Source: Luteibacter sp. OK325 (GTDB taxonomy: Bacteria; Pseudomonadota; Gammaproteobacteria; Xanthomonadales; Rhodanobacteraceae). From it: 64,000 bases of DNA. The stretch covers positions 62,001 through 126,000 of the forward strand of contig NZ_QAOX01000009.1 of the NCBI RefSeq assembly GCF_003050935.1. Direction: 5' to 3'. This document shows positions 20,107 through 29,113 of the stretch, piece after piece. The position numbers and the translations under genes are program-made. Under the pieces are notes generated by a model that saw only the letters and a list, made by a program, of their open reading frames with translations, was not told the DNA's origin and ran no database searches. Every line of letters starts with the position of its first letter. Position 1 is the stretch's first letter.

Positions 20107-21612
20107 ATGTCGTTAGCCAAGTTCCTCCGTCACAAGTCCGTCGAGCAGCTGCAGGCCGAGGTAGGCCAGCGCAAGGACTTCCGGCGGGTGCTGGGTCTGT
20201 GGCAGCTCACCGCGATCGGCATCGGCGGCATTATCGGCGTGGGCATCTTCGTGCTCGCCGGCCAGCAGGCGGCGCTCAATGCCGGCCCGGCGGTCGCGCT
20301 CAGCTTCATCATCGCCGGCCTCGGCAGCGCCTGCGCCGCTCTCTGCTATGCCGAGTTCGCCGGCCTGATCCCGGTCACCGGCAGCGCCTACACCTACGGC
20401 TACGCCGTGCTTGGCGAAGGCGCCGCCTGGATCATCGGCTGGGATCTGCTGCTCGAATACGCGCTGGTGGTCGCGGTCGTTGCCATTGGCTGGTCGGGCT
20501 ACGTGCAGGTACTGCTCGCCTCGGCGGGCGTGCATTTGCCGGAGTGGGCGCAGAAGAGCATGAGCGCCGACACCATGGCGTATTACTGGCAGCACGCGAT
20601 GGGCCCGCTGGGCGTGAGCTTCGCCCATCCGGTCGCCGCGCCGACCGACGCGCACCGCTTCAACATCATCGCGGCCGGCATCTCTCTCTTCGTCGCCATC
20701 CTTCTTTCGGTCAAGACCGAGTGGGGCGCGCGCCTCAACACCGTCATCGTCGGCATCAAGGTGATCGGCGTGGCGCTGGTGATCGGCGTCGGTGCGTTCT
20801 ACATCAATACCGCCAACTGGCACCCGTTCATCCCCGAACGCGTGTTCGACGATAAAGGCATGGGCCATTTCGGCTGGCAGGGCGTGCTGACCGGCGCGAG
20901 CGTCGTATTCTTTGCCGTGTTCGGTTACGACACCCTGACCACCGCCGCCGAGGAAGCCAAGGATCCGCAGCGCGATCTTCCGCGCGCGGTGCTGCTCTCG
21001 CTGGCTGTGGCGATGGTGCTCTACATCGCGGTATCGCTGGTGCTCACCGGCATCGTGCCCTACGGCACGCTCAATGGTGAAGCGTCGGTCTCCGATGCCT
21101 TCAACGCCATTGGCCTGCCGTGGCTCAGCAATGTCATTGCCGTGGCAGCCGTCATCGGCGTCATCAGCGTGCTGTTTGCTTTCATGCTCGGTGCGGCACG
21201 CATCTGGTTCGCTTTGTCGCGCGACGGGCTGCTGCCGGCCTGGTTTGCTCGTGTGCATCCGCGGTTCGGCACGCCGGCGCGTCCGACCATGATCCTCGGC
21301 ATCTTTACCGCCGTGGTCGCCGGCCTGCTGCCCATCGGTGAAGTGGCCGAGCTGGTCAACATCGGCACCCTCAGCGCGTTCATCCTGATCTGCGCTTCGG
21401 TGCTCGTGCTGCGCGTGCGCAAGCCGGACCTGGAGCGGAAGTTCAAGACGCCAGCGGTCTGGTTCGTCGCGCCGCTCGGCATCCTGTTCTCGCTGGCACT
21501 GATCTGGGGCCTGCCGTGGATTACCTTCGAGCGCTTCGCCATCTGGATGGCGATTGGCTTGATCGTGTACTTCACCTATAGCGTGAGGCACAGCAAGCTC
21601 AATCGCGACTGA
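20107..21612 (+). CDS. APC-family amino-acid permease
   Basis: A 501-aa inner-membrane transporter of the amino acid-polyamine-organocation superfamily. After a charged N-terminal segment, the first membrane helix has the APC signature AIGIGGIIGVGIFVLAGQQA. PVTGSAYTYGYAVLGEGAAWIIGWDLLLEY covers helices 3-4 (fragment quoted: PVTGSAYTYGYAVLGEG). FFAVFGYDTLTTAAEEAKDPQRDLP is the helix 6-7 loop typical of the cationic amino acid transporter (CAT/YfnA-like) branch. About 12 or more membrane segments are visible. Substrate is uncertain. It is monocistronic and convergent with the protease gene 13 nt downstream. Confidence 0.92.
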   Translation: MSLAKFLRHKSVEQLQAEVGQRKDFRRVLGLWQLTAIGIGGIIGVGIFVLAGQQAALNAGPAVALSFIIAGLGSACAALCYAEFAGLIPVTGSAYTYGYAVLGEGAAWIIGWDLLLEYALVVAVVAIGWSGYVQVLLASAGVHLPEWAQKSMSADTMAYYWQHAMGPLGVSFAHPVAAPTDAHRFNIIAAGISLFVAILLSVKTEWGARLNTVIVGIKVIGVALVIGVGAFYINTANWHPFIPERVFDDKGMGHFGWQGVLTGASVVFFAVFGYDTLTTAAEEAKDPQRDLPRAVLLSLAVAMVLYIAVSLVLTGIVPYGTLNGEASVSDAFNAIGLPWLSNVIAVAAVIGVISVLFAFMLGAARIWFALSRDGLLPAWFARVHPRFGTPARPTMILGIFTAVVAGLLPIGEVAELVNIGTLSAFILICASVLVLRVRKPDLERKFKTPAVWFVAPLGILFSLALIWGLPWITFERFAIWMAIGLIVYFTYSVRHSKLNRD

Positions 21613-21625
21613 CGCGGCTCGCCAG

Positions 21626-22741
21626 TCACTCGATCCGAAGGCGTGGAATGCCCGGAGGATCCAGTCGTACCGGCACCGTCCATTCGTTCGCCATATGCCT
21701 GCGCATGCGTCGTTCGTTCGCCGCCGAATAGCGATAGCAGTTCGCGCGTAGCGGACTGACGGACGACATGAGGTTGGTTTCGCACGGCCACCCCGAGGAC
21801 CAGCGCACTTCGGCGTCCTCGTGGCTGGCCGTCAGCGTGTGGCCGTACTCATGGGCGACGATGGTGTAACGTCCCGTAAGCGAGGCCATGGCCTCATCGC
21901 CGCCAAGCCAGGCGAGCCCGGATGCGCCTGGTGCAACCTCGTCGCGGGTAACCAGCATGAACTTGTATTCGAATTCGCCCGGGACACGCGGGAGTTTCTC
22001 CCGCCACGCATAGTTGTCGACGGCGGCGGACCAGTCCTTGAGCGACGATTCGTGCCCATAGGGGATATCGGTCAAGCCGGCGACGTGCTGACTGTAGATC
22101 GCCGACAATCGCCGGGTGGGAAATATGCGCTTCATATCGGCGAGCCACCAGGCTACGTAACTTGCGTGAATATGTTGCCGGGTGACGCCCAGCGTGTCGT
22201 CGTGCAGGAACAGCCAGAAGATCAACGTAGGCTGGGCGGCGGCGCGCTGCGCCTTCATGATGGTGGTCTTTCCCGCGGCGTATCGGGGCATGGTCATCTT
22301 CTGCGACGAGGCTTGCCGTGCGACCGACTCGGTGAAGCTGTGAGGCGCACCGGTTTCCATGTGATGGCTTCCTTCGGCTTCGCTACTGAATCCAGTGACT
22401 TCCACGCTACCGGATCGAGGCATGCTGATATCGACATGCGTCCCTGACCGGGTCAGCACGGCTTGCTCGCCGCGCCATGTCACGAGGTACATGCTGCCTG
22501 GTACGTCGCCTGCCCGCTCGTTCGGGAAGTGGAGCTCGACATCGAGCGGTGACTCGATGGTCAGCGCGCCATCGTCAAGCACGATCGTTTGCGGCAATCC
22601 GCGGGCGATCGCCTCATCGAACAGATCGACCGCATTATCGGTACGTGCATGCGACACGCATGGAACCAGGGCGATGAGGGTGCCAAAGGCCATCCTAATA
22701 AGAATGAAACGCCTACGTGGTTCGGCTAGCGGCAATGCCAT
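21626..22741 (-). CDS. Secreted metzincin-like zinc metalloprotease
   Basis: A 371-aa protein with an N-terminal signal (basic RRRFILIR then a hydrophobic core ending VSHA). The zinc motif HEYGHTLTASHED (His297, Glu298, His301, His307) fits the metzincin pattern HExxHxxGxxH except that Thr replaces the Gly. A Met-turn candidate, NLMSS (Met325), lies 18 residues after the third His. Two cysteines bracket the C-terminal part (CETN and RANCYRY). No known subfamily is recognised beyond this core, and the N-terminal about 170 residues may be a beta-rich or propeptide segment. A second Met in the signal (MAFGTLIAL) is an alternative start. Confidence 0.75.
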   Translation of the reverse strand: MALPLAEPRRRFILIRMAFGTLIALVPCVSHARTDNAVDLFDEAIARGLPQTIVLDDGALTIESPLDVELHFPNERAGDVPGSMYLVTWRGEQAVLTRSGTHVDISMPRSGSVEVTGFSSEAEGSHHMETGAPHSFTESVARQASSQKMTMPRYAAGKTTIMKAQRAAAQPTLIFWLFLHDDTLGVTRQHIHASYVAWWLADMKRIFPTRRLSAIYSQHVAGLTDIPYGHESSLKDWSAAVDNYAWREKLPRVPGEFEYKFMLVTRDEVAPGASGLAWLGGDEAMASLTGRYTIVAHEYGHTLTASHEDAEVRWSSGWPCETNLMSSVSPLRANCYRYSAANERRMRRHMANEWTVPVRLDPPGIPRLRIE

Positions 22742-22915
22742 GGCAGTCCTTTGCGTGTGGGGCGCGGACGATACCGCGGCCGAGAGCGTTCATGGTCACT
22801 CTCGGCCCGAATGCGCCATACACCTACGGCAATTGTGGAAGTCAGGGAAAGGCCCATTGAATCGGGCACGGTAACGACCTACCTTCGAAGGTTCACGGCC
22901 CGAAGGAAAGGCACC

Positions 22916-23620
22916 ATGTCAGATCTCTCCGCGTTCCCGATCACCTCGCGCTGGCCCGCTGCGCACCCCGATCGCATCCAGCTCTACTCGCTGCCGACCC
23001 CCAACGGGGTCAAGACCTCGATCTTGCTCGAGGAGCTGGGCCTGCCGTATGAGGTGCATCTGGTCGACATCATGAAGAACGAGAACAAGCTGCCGGAGTT
23101 CGAGTCGCTGAACCCGAACGGCAAGATTCCCGCGATGATCGACCCGAACGGTCCCGACGGTAAGCCGATCGGCCTGTTTGAATCCGGCGCTATCCTGCTT
23201 TATCTGGCGGAGAAGACGGGACGCTTCATTCCCGCCGATCCGGCGAAGCGCTGGGAAACCATCCAGTGGGTGTTCTTCCAGATGGCCGCGATTGGACCGA
23301 TGTTCGGGCAGGTGGGCTTCTTCCATAAATTCGCCGGCCGCGAGTTTGAGGACAAGCGTCCGCTGCAACGCTATGTCGACGAGGCGAAGCGCCTGCTCGG
23401 CGTGCTGGATCGCCGGCTCGACGGTCGCGAGTGGATCATCGGCGACGAGTACACCATCGCGGATATCGCCACGCTGGGATGGGTGAATAATCTGGTGACG
23501 TTCTACGGTGCGCGCGAGTTGGTCGGCTTCGATGATTTCCAGAACGTCATCGCGTGGCTCGAGCGTGGCACGTCGCGGCCAGGTGTGGAGCGGGGACTCA
23601 AGATTCCGTCGCGCACCTGA
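22916..23620 (+). CDS. Glutathione S-transferase, YghU/YfcG-like
   Basis: A 234-aa cytosolic thioredoxin-fold transferase or disulfide-bond reductase. The N-terminal domain IQLYSLPTPNGVKTSILLEELGLPYEVHLVDIMKNENK, in part IQLYSLPTPNGVKTSI, contains the active-site Thr/Asn region of Nu-class GSTs. NPNGKIPAMIDPNGPDGKPIGLFESGAILLYL is the cis-Pro and glutathione-binding stretch (quoted: NPNGKIPAMI and LFESGAILLYL). The C-terminal helical domain has DEYTIADIATLGWV. The start at 22916 is preceded by AAGGAAAGG. The gene ends in a strong hairpin terminator shared with the opposite gene. Confidence 0.9.
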   Translation: MSDLSAFPITSRWPAAHPDRIQLYSLPTPNGVKTSILLEELGLPYEVHLVDIMKNENKLPEFESLNPNGKIPAMIDPNGPDGKPIGLFESGAILLYLAEKTGRFIPADPAKRWETIQWVFFQMAAIGPMFGQVGFFHKFAGREFEDKRPLQRYVDEAKRLLGVLDRRLDGREWIIGDEYTIADIATLGWVNNLVTFYGARELVGFDDFQNVIAWLERGTSRPGVERGLKIPSRT

Positions 23621-23637
23621 TTCGGCGCATCGCAAAA

Positions 23638-23665
23638 AGAAACGGCCGCGAAAGCGGCCGTTTCT
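23638..23665. terminator. Bidirectional terminator
   Basis: A perfect 12-bp stem, AGAAACGGCCGC / GCGGCCGTTTCT, with a GAAA tetraloop and A/T-rich flanks, between convergent GST and beta-barrel genes. Confidence 0.92.
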
Positions 23666-23687
23666 CGTGGTGCACGACAAGGATCGA

Positions 23688-24338
23688 TCAGAAACGAAAT
23701 TCTGCCGCACCGCCCCAGACGCCGACATTCACGGTGCGCTTGTCACCGGTAATGTTCTGCGCCTTCAGCGAGTAGTTGTCGTAGTTCACCGTCACGCCGA
23801 AGTTCGGCGTGAAGTCATAGCCGAAGCCGACACCGGCGTAGATGCCGTTGTCATTGGACGAATCGCGGAGCGAGTAGCTGTAGACATTCTTGCCATCGAA
23901 GATCTCATTCTGATCCGCGTCGTAGGACGTGTGCGAATGCGCAAGACCGAAGCGGGTCGTGATCGTCCAGTGGTGCGGAAGCACCCACTTGCCGTTGGCG
24001 CCCACGAGCAAAGCCCGGCCCTTGAGTTCGTACTTTTCCTTATACGTATCGAGCAGGGTACCGAAGGTCTGCGAGGTCTCGTAGCGGCTCGTGATCTTGC
24101 CCAGGTCGACATAGCCAGCTTCAACGCCGAAGTAGAACGGACGATCCACCGCCCAGCGATAGCCGACCACCGCGCCGAAGGCGGTGTCGTTCTTGTCCTG
24201 GAAGCCACTGTGGCTGATATCGTAGTTGGCGCTGCCACCGTTGATACCGATGAAGGCGCCTTCGTTGGCGGCATGCGCGCCGAACGAAGCGAACGAAAGT
24301 GCGGCCGCAGCGGCCGTTGTAAGAAGAAGCTTTTCCAT
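23688..24338 (-). CDS. Outer-membrane beta-barrel protein (OmpA/OmpX-like fold)
   Basis: A 216-aa protein with a clear signal peptide (MEKLLLTTAAAAALSFASFGAHA). Its alternating amphipathic strands, such as GAFIGINGGSANYDISH, GAVVGYRWAVDRPFYFGVEAGYVDLG and GVGFGYDFTPNFGVTVNYDNYSL (fragments GAVVGYRWAV and GVGFGYDFTPNFGV), suggest an eight-stranded barrel. It ends GGAAEFRF with the terminal Phe required for BAM recognition. The function is not recognised; it belongs to the small outer-membrane beta-barrel group of unknown role. The ATG at 24338 is preferred over an upstream in-frame start because it begins the signal peptide. Confidence 0.85.
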   Translation of the reverse strand: MEKLLLTTAAAAALSFASFGAHAANEGAFIGINGGSANYDISHSGFQDKNDTAFGAVVGYRWAVDRPFYFGVEAGYVDLGKITSRYETSQTFGTLLDTYKEKYELKGRALLVGANGKWVLPHHWTITTRFGLAHSHTSYDADQNEIFDGKNVYSYSLRDSSNDNGIYAGVGFGYDFTPNFGVTVNYDNYSLKAQNITGDKRTVNVGVWGGAAEFRF

Positions 24339-24625
24339 GAGTTTCCCTGTGTTCCTGGTAGTGCGCACCGGCCCCTTCGCCGGGCGGCCCCTTTACTGGC
24401 CGCGCGATATTACGATCTTTTAACTTCCAGCGCCAAGCACAATCCGCCCCTCACGCTATCGCAAGTTCCTGCGCATGCCAGGTGGCGTGCGCCGTCCGTT
24501 ACCTCTGGCATAGGGAACCCCGGCGCGCGAAGTTTAGGATCGACGGCTTGCGCGAACCGCAGGGGCTCGCGCCGACCCGCTCGCATGGATGGCCGGGCGA
24601 CCCACACGCTCCACGGGAGAACTCA

Positions 24626-26521
24626 GTGAAATCCACCCTTCTTGCCTCCGCGCTGCTGGCGGCCCTCGCCGGCGTCGGCGCGACGGCCGTCCGCGCGGAT
24701 GATGTCCCCGCTCCGCAGGACGTTGCTTACAACGGCACGCTCAAGCTCGCCGTCGATGCGACCGATCTCGACCACCGTGTTTTCCGCGTCCGCGAGAATA
24801 TTCCCGCGCAGCCGGGTCCGCTGACCCTGCTGTTCCCGCAGTGGATCCCGGGCCACCATTCACCGAGCGGCCCGATCGACCAGTTCGCTGGCCTGGTCGT
24901 GACTGCCGGTGGCAAGCGCGTCGAGTGGAAGCGCGACGAATTCAACGTCTATGCCTTCAACGTGGACGTGCCGGCCGGTGCTTCCTCCGTGGACGTCGAG
25001 TTCCAGACGCTGACCCCGCAGGACACTCGCCAGGGTCGCATCGTCATGACGCCCGACATCGTCAACGTCGAGTGGAACCAGGTGTCGCTGTACCCGGCCG
25101 GTTATCGCGCCGATCGCATCCAGGTTGAGGCGAGCGTGAAGTTCCCGGCTGGTTTCCAGTACGGCAGCGCGCTGGAGGAAGCGAGCAAGAGCGGCGACAC
25201 GGTCAACTTCAAGGCGATCGACTACAACAACCTCGTCGACTCCCCGATCTTTGCCGGTCGCTATTTCAAGCGTGTCGACCTCGATCCGAACGGCCGCTCG
25301 CCGGTCCATCTGAACATCGTTGCCGACAACGCCAAGTCGCTCGAGATCAAGCCGGAAGCCCTGGAGATCCACCGCAAGCTCGTCCAGCAGATGGACAAGC
25401 TCTACGGTGCACGCCACTACAACCATTACGACTTCCTGCTCGCGCTGACCGACAAGCTCGGCGGCATCGGCCTGGAACACCATCGCTCTTCGGAGAACAG
25501 CGCCGCCCCGGGCTACTTCACCGAATGGGAGAAGAACTGGCTCGGCCGCGACCTGCTCGCCCATGAGTACAACCATTCCTGGGACGGCAAATACCGCCGT
25601 GGCGCCGACCTGGCCACGCCGAACTTCAATGTGCCGATGGGCAACAGCCTGCTGTGGGTCTACGAAGGCCAGACGCAGTTCTGGGGGAACGTGGTTGCCG
25701 CTCGTTCGGGCCTCGTCTCGCAGGATCAGGCGCGCGACCTGCTCGCCTTCGTCGCCGCGACCTATGACAAGGGCCGTCCGGGCCTGTCCTGGCGCAATAT
25801 TGAAGACACCACCAACGATCCGACCATCGCCCAGCGTCGCCCGCTCTCGTATCGCAATTACCAGATGAGCGAAGACTACTATTCGGGCGGCCAGATGATC
25901 TGGCTCGATGTCGACACCAAGCTGCGCGAACTCACCAAGAACAAGCGCAACCTGGACGATTTCGCCAAGGCGTTCTTCGGTATGAAGGACGGTGACTGGA
26001 AGGTCAATCCGTACACGTTTGAAGAAGTGGCCTCGACCCTCAACGGCATCGCGCCGTTCGATTGGTCGACCTACCTGCGCGAGCGCGTCGATGGCCACAA
26101 GGGCGATATCGAAGGTATTGCGCGCAGCGGCTGGAAGCTGGTCTATAACGACAAGCCTTCCGAAGCGATCAAGGGCTTCGAGACCCGCCGCATGGTGACC
26201 GACCTGACCTATTCGGCCGGCTTCGCCGTGTCGTCGAAGGGCGACATCTCCGACGTGCGCTGGGACGGCCCCGCCTTCAACGCCGGCCTCTCGCCGGGTA
26301 TGCACATCGTGGCGGTGAACAACAAGGAATTCGGCGGCGACGTGCTGAAGGACGCCGTCACCGATGCGAAGACGAACAAGGCCCCGATCCAGCTGCTGGT
26401 CAAGAATTTCGACCAGTACAAGACCATCAACGTCGACTACCACGGCGGCCTGATGTACCCGCATTTGGAACGCGACAAGAGCAAGCCCGATTGGCTGGGC
26501 GAGCTTTACAAGACCAAATGA
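24626..26521 (+). CDS. M61-family glycyl aminopeptidase with PDZ domain
   Basis: A 631-aa secreted zinc aminopeptidase. The signal peptide (STLLASALLAALAGVGATAVRA) is followed by an N-terminal beta domain containing FPQWIPGHHSPSGPIDQFAG. The catalytic domain has GGIGLEHHRSSENSA and the gluzincin motif HEYNHSWDGKYRR (His313, Glu314, His317), then LLWVYEGQTQFWG with the third zinc ligand. A C-terminal PDZ-like domain (about 540-600) includes GPAFNAGLSPGMHIVAVN. The GTG at 24626 is chosen because it starts the signal peptide; GGGAGA lies 8 nt upstream. It probably trims short peptides in the periplasm or outside the cell. Confidence 0.93.
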   Translation: MKSTLLASALLAALAGVGATAVRADDVPAPQDVAYNGTLKLAVDATDLDHRVFRVRENIPAQPGPLTLLFPQWIPGHHSPSGPIDQFAGLVVTAGGKRVEWKRDEFNVYAFNVDVPAGASSVDVEFQTLTPQDTRQGRIVMTPDIVNVEWNQVSLYPAGYRADRIQVEASVKFPAGFQYGSALEEASKSGDTVNFKAIDYNNLVDSPIFAGRYFKRVDLDPNGRSPVHLNIVADNAKSLEIKPEALEIHRKLVQQMDKLYGARHYNHYDFLLALTDKLGGIGLEHHRSSENSAAPGYFTEWEKNWLGRDLLAHEYNHSWDGKYRRGADLATPNFNVPMGNSLLWVYEGQTQFWGNVVAARSGLVSQDQARDLLAFVAATYDKGRPGLSWRNIEDTTNDPTIAQRRPLSYRNYQMSEDYYSGGQMIWLDVDTKLRELTKNKRNLDDFAKAFFGMKDGDWKVNPYTFEEVASTLNGIAPFDWSTYLRERVDGHKGDIEGIARSGWKLVYNDKPSEAIKGFETRRMVTDLTYSAGFAVSSKGDISDVRWDGPAFNAGLSPGMHIVAVNNKEFGGDVLKDAVTDAKTNKAPIQLLVKNFDQYKTINVDYHGGLMYPHLERDKSKPDWLGELYKTK

Positions 26522-26527
26522 GACACG

Positions 26528-26554
26528 GAAGGGCGCCGCAAGGCGCCCTTCTTC
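26528..26554 (+). terminator. Terminator of the M61 peptidase gene
   Basis: GAAGGGCGCC, a GCAA loop and GGCGCCCTTC (10-bp perfect stem) followed by TTCATT, starting 7 nt after the stop codon. Confidence 0.88.
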
Positions 26555-26559
26555 ATTGG

Positions 26560-26675
26560 GTAGGAGCCGATTCATCGGCGATGCTCTTGTAGGAGCCGAT
26601 TCATCGGCGATCCCTGCGGCGCGTCGAAATCAGATTCCCTCGCGAGCACCCATCGCCGATGAATCGGCTCCTACA
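26560..26675. repeat. REP-like locus: two forward type B and one reverse type B
   Basis: Type B units with GCCGATTCATCGGC at 26560-26582 and 26588-26611, and an inverted copy at 26652-26675. The inverted copy lies inside the 3' end of the acyltransferase gene. Confidence 0.88.
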
Positions 26676-27871
26676 AGAGCGCGCTCGGTGCGCTTGATCG
26701 CCTTCAATCCGAACAGCGGCCGGATGAAACCCACCCGCCGAATCACAAATTCGTGCAGCACATAGCACCCGGCAACCGTCCCGCCCAGCACCAGCGCCGG
26801 TTCCAGCCACGGCCCCAGTGCCATCGGCTTCAGCCAGAACAGCAGCAGGATGATCAGGCTCTGGTGCAGCATGTACCAGGGATACACCGCTTCGGTGCAA
26901 TACGGCAGCCAGCGGAAGGGACGGTCGAGGAAGACCTTGCCCCAGCCGAGAATGGTAAGCAGGGCGGCCCATAGATAAACGCTCTGCGCAGTCTGTGACA
27001 GCACATCCCAGAACGTCTGCGGCACGCGATACACCCACGAATCGGCACTTACCAGCTGGCCGGTCAGTCGCAGGCCGAGGTAGAGCGTGATCGACACCAG
27101 TGCGGTCGCCAGCGTTATCTTGCGCATCGATACGACGCGGTTCCAGAACCCGGCCTCACGGGCGAGCAGATAGCCGCCCAGGAAAATCGTCGCGTACTTG
27201 GCGTGTTGATACCAGTCGCCGACCAGGGCGCCCGTACCCGGAAAGATCGGCGCCAGATACAGGATGTAGAACAGCAGCAGCGCGGTCGGCGCACCCACGA
27301 AGACCCACACAGGTGCCCGGCAGAAGGCAGCGACGGCCGTGCGAACCCGGGCGAGGCCCAGCAACGGCATCAGGGCGACCAGGGACAGCGTGTACGTCCA
27401 CAGGTAGGCCAGGTACCAGAGGTGGTTCCAGGTGAATCCGTACTGCCAGCCGGTGAAGCTGTCTTTCGGCCAGGGGTGAATGTTCCAGTAGCTGACGAGG
27501 AAGTTCCAGAAGCCGGGTGTCAGATGGCCGCTGGCCACGCCCTCGCAGTAAGGCTGGATCGGCACCACCACGAAGATGCCGAAGATCAGCGGCAGCATCA
27601 GCCGCCAGGTGCGCTCACGGGCGAACCGCCCGAGGCGGCCCTCAGGCGCGGCCAGGGCAATAGCGGCGCCCGAGATCAGGAACAGCAGGGACATCCGCCA
27701 GCGGTTCATGAAGATCATCGGCCATTGCAGCCACTCGGCCGTGTGCACGCTTTTGATATGGAAGTCCCAGCCCGACACATAGGCCATGGCCGTGTGATAG
27801 AGGATCAGGAGGGCGAAAGCGAAGATGCGCAAGGCATCGATGTCGTGGCGGCGGGTGGTGCTCATGTCCAT
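26630..27871 (-). CDS. Acyltransferase family 3 membrane protein
   Basis: A 413-aa integral membrane protein with about ten hydrophobic helices. The N-terminal RRHDIDALRIFAFALLILYHTAMAY has the R/H-containing first helix of the acyltransferase 3 family (OpgC/OafA-like). FMNRWRMSLLFLISGAAI and YCTEAVYPWYMLHQSLIILL are further family motifs. Such proteins transfer acyl groups to cell-surface glycans; the acceptor is unknown. The last about 16 residues (ALVGADSSAMGAREGI) are translated from a REP element, so the gene now ends inside a repeat. It diverges from a membrane LytTR regulator gene. Confidence 0.88.
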   Translation of the reverse strand: MDMSTTRRHDIDALRIFAFALLILYHTAMAYVSGWDFHIKSVHTAEWLQWPMIFMNRWRMSLLFLISGAAIALAAPEGRLGRFARERTWRLMLPLIFGIFVVVPIQPYCEGVASGHLTPGFWNFLVSYWNIHPWPKDSFTGWQYGFTWNHLWYLAYLWTYTLSLVALMPLLGLARVRTAVAAFCRAPVWVFVGAPTALLLFYILYLAPIFPGTGALVGDWYQHAKYATIFLGGYLLAREAGFWNRVVSMRKITLATALVSITLYLGLRLTGQLVSADSWVYRVPQTFWDVLSQTAQSVYLWAALLTILGWGKVFLDRPFRWLPYCTEAVYPWYMLHQSLIILLLFWLKPMALGPWLEPALVLGGTVAGCYVLHEFVIRRVGFIRPLFGLKAIKRTERALVGADSSAMGAREGI

Positions 27872-28011
27872 GCGTCCTGTAGGGAAGGCATGGCCAGAAT
27901 CGGCTTGGCACCGGGCCTGCCACCACCACGAGGGGGCGAACGCGAGGCATTCGGGGACGAATGGTGGGGTAGGTGGGACCGGCTTCGGTGAGGATCGGTG
28001 ACGACGACGCT

Positions 28012-28932
28012 ATGATTCCCGACATGGATGCCACGACCCCCACACCGCCCGGCAGGGAACTCGACCGCGCCCACCGCCGTCGCCGTTCACTCATGATCGC
28101 TTTCTGGGTGCTGGTCTTCGTCACGGCGGCCATTGGCAACACCATGACCAGCCGGATGGACGCCATCCGCTACGACATCCCGTCGCCGACCTGGCAGATC
28201 GCGACGAACGAATTCAGCAGCATCGTCCTCGGCTTGCTGATGCTGCCCTTCATGTTGAAGGCCTGTGATCGCTGGCCGCTGCACGCAGACACCTGGCGTC
28301 GCCGGCTGCCGCTGTACTTCCTCGGCAGCCTTGTCTACTCCGCCTGCCACGTGGTCGGCATGGACCTGCTTCGGATGCTGGTCTATTCGACCTTCGGTTC
28401 ACGGTACGAACCGGGTCCCTGGGCAAACCAGGCGGTCTACGAGTACCTGAAGGACATCCGCACCTTCTTCCTCATCGTCGCCGTCGGTCACATGGTGGAA
28501 TGGTTCGGGCGCCACATACAGGGCGAGGCCAGCCTGCTCGACGTGCCGGACGAAGGCCCGCCGGTCGAAGCGGTGGACCGCCCGGAGCGCTTCCTCGTGC
28601 GCAAGCTCGGCCGTGACTTCCTCGTTGCAACGGCCGACATCGAATGGGTGCAGTCCGCCGGCAACTACGTGAACCTGCGCGTGCGCGGCCGCGACTATCC
28701 GCTGCGCAGCACCCTGGCCGCGCTGGAGACCCGGCTCGATCCGGCGGTGTTCGTCAAGGCGCACCGTAGCTATCTGGTCCAGCTGGCGCAGGTCACGGCC
28801 ATCGAACCGCTGGATGCCGGTGACGCCCGGCTGCACATGGCCGACGGCACCGTCCTGCCTTGCAGCCGGCGGTACAGGGAAAGCCTGCGTGCCGCGGCGG
28901 CGGGTTCCGAACCCAGCCTGGCCAGGGCCTGA
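28012..28932 (+). CDS. Membrane-anchored LytTR DNA-binding regulator
   Basis: About 306 aa with an N-terminal basic stretch (RAHRRRRSL), four membrane helices between about residues 25 and 165, and a C-terminal LytTR domain. The latter begins RFLVRKLGRDFLVATADIEWVQSAGNYVNLRV (in part DIEWVQSAGNYVNLRV) and contains FVKAHRSYLVQLAQVTAIEP and LPCSRRY, typical LytTR strands and recognition residues. Such one-component regulators sense at the membrane and bind direct repeats near their target. The divergent acyltransferase is the obvious candidate target (inference). The start is uncertain: ATGs at 28012 and 28024 are both possible. Confidence 0.85.
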   Translation: MIPDMDATTPTPPGRELDRAHRRRRSLMIAFWVLVFVTAAIGNTMTSRMDAIRYDIPSPTWQIATNEFSSIVLGLLMLPFMLKACDRWPLHADTWRRRLPLYFLGSLVYSACHVVGMDLLRMLVYSTFGSRYEPGPWANQAVYEYLKDIRTFFLIVAVGHMVEWFGRHIQGEASLLDVPDEGPPVEAVDRPERFLVRKLGRDFLVATADIEWVQSAGNYVNLRVRGRDYPLRSTLAALETRLDPAVFVKAHRSYLVQLAQVTAIEPLDAGDARLHMADGTVLPCSRRYRESLRAAAAGSEPSLARA

Positions 28933-28988
28933 CGGCTCAGGCTAGGCCGCCCCGAGCCATTCCGCTACAATGCGCACCTGCATCATCA

Positions 28989-29065
28989 GCGCTCGTAGCT
29001 CAGCCGGATAGAGTAGTGGCTTCCGAAGCCATTGGTCGGGGGTTCGAATCCCTCCGGGCGCACCA
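28989..29065 (+). tRNA. tRNA-Arg(CCG)
   Basis: A 77-nt cloverleaf with CCA encoded. The acceptor arm is GCGCTCG / CGGGCGC, the D-arm is AGCTCAGCCGGATAGAGT-type and the anticodon stem-loop is TGGC-TTCCGAA-GCCA with anticodon CCG. The T-arm contains GGTTCGAATCC. It reads CGG codons. Confidence 0.95.
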
Positions 29066-29080
29066 TCTCCCTCCGCTTCA

Positions 29081-29104
29081 TGTGGGAGCCGCTTCAGCGG
29101 CGAT
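29081..29104 (+). repeat. Single REP-like unit, type A
   Basis: One forward type A hairpin (GCCGCTTCAGCGGC) between the tRNA and the convergent DUF924 gene. Confidence 0.85.
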
Positions 29105-29113
29105 CCCCCAGCG

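Noticed and set aside
20113-21591. 492-codon minus-strand open frame over the APC permease
   Set aside because: His/Asp/Arg-rich low-complexity translation typical of an antisense shadow.
24860-26575. 571-codon minus-strand open frame over the M61 peptidase
   Set aside because: Shadow; it runs through a terminator hairpin and has no domain.
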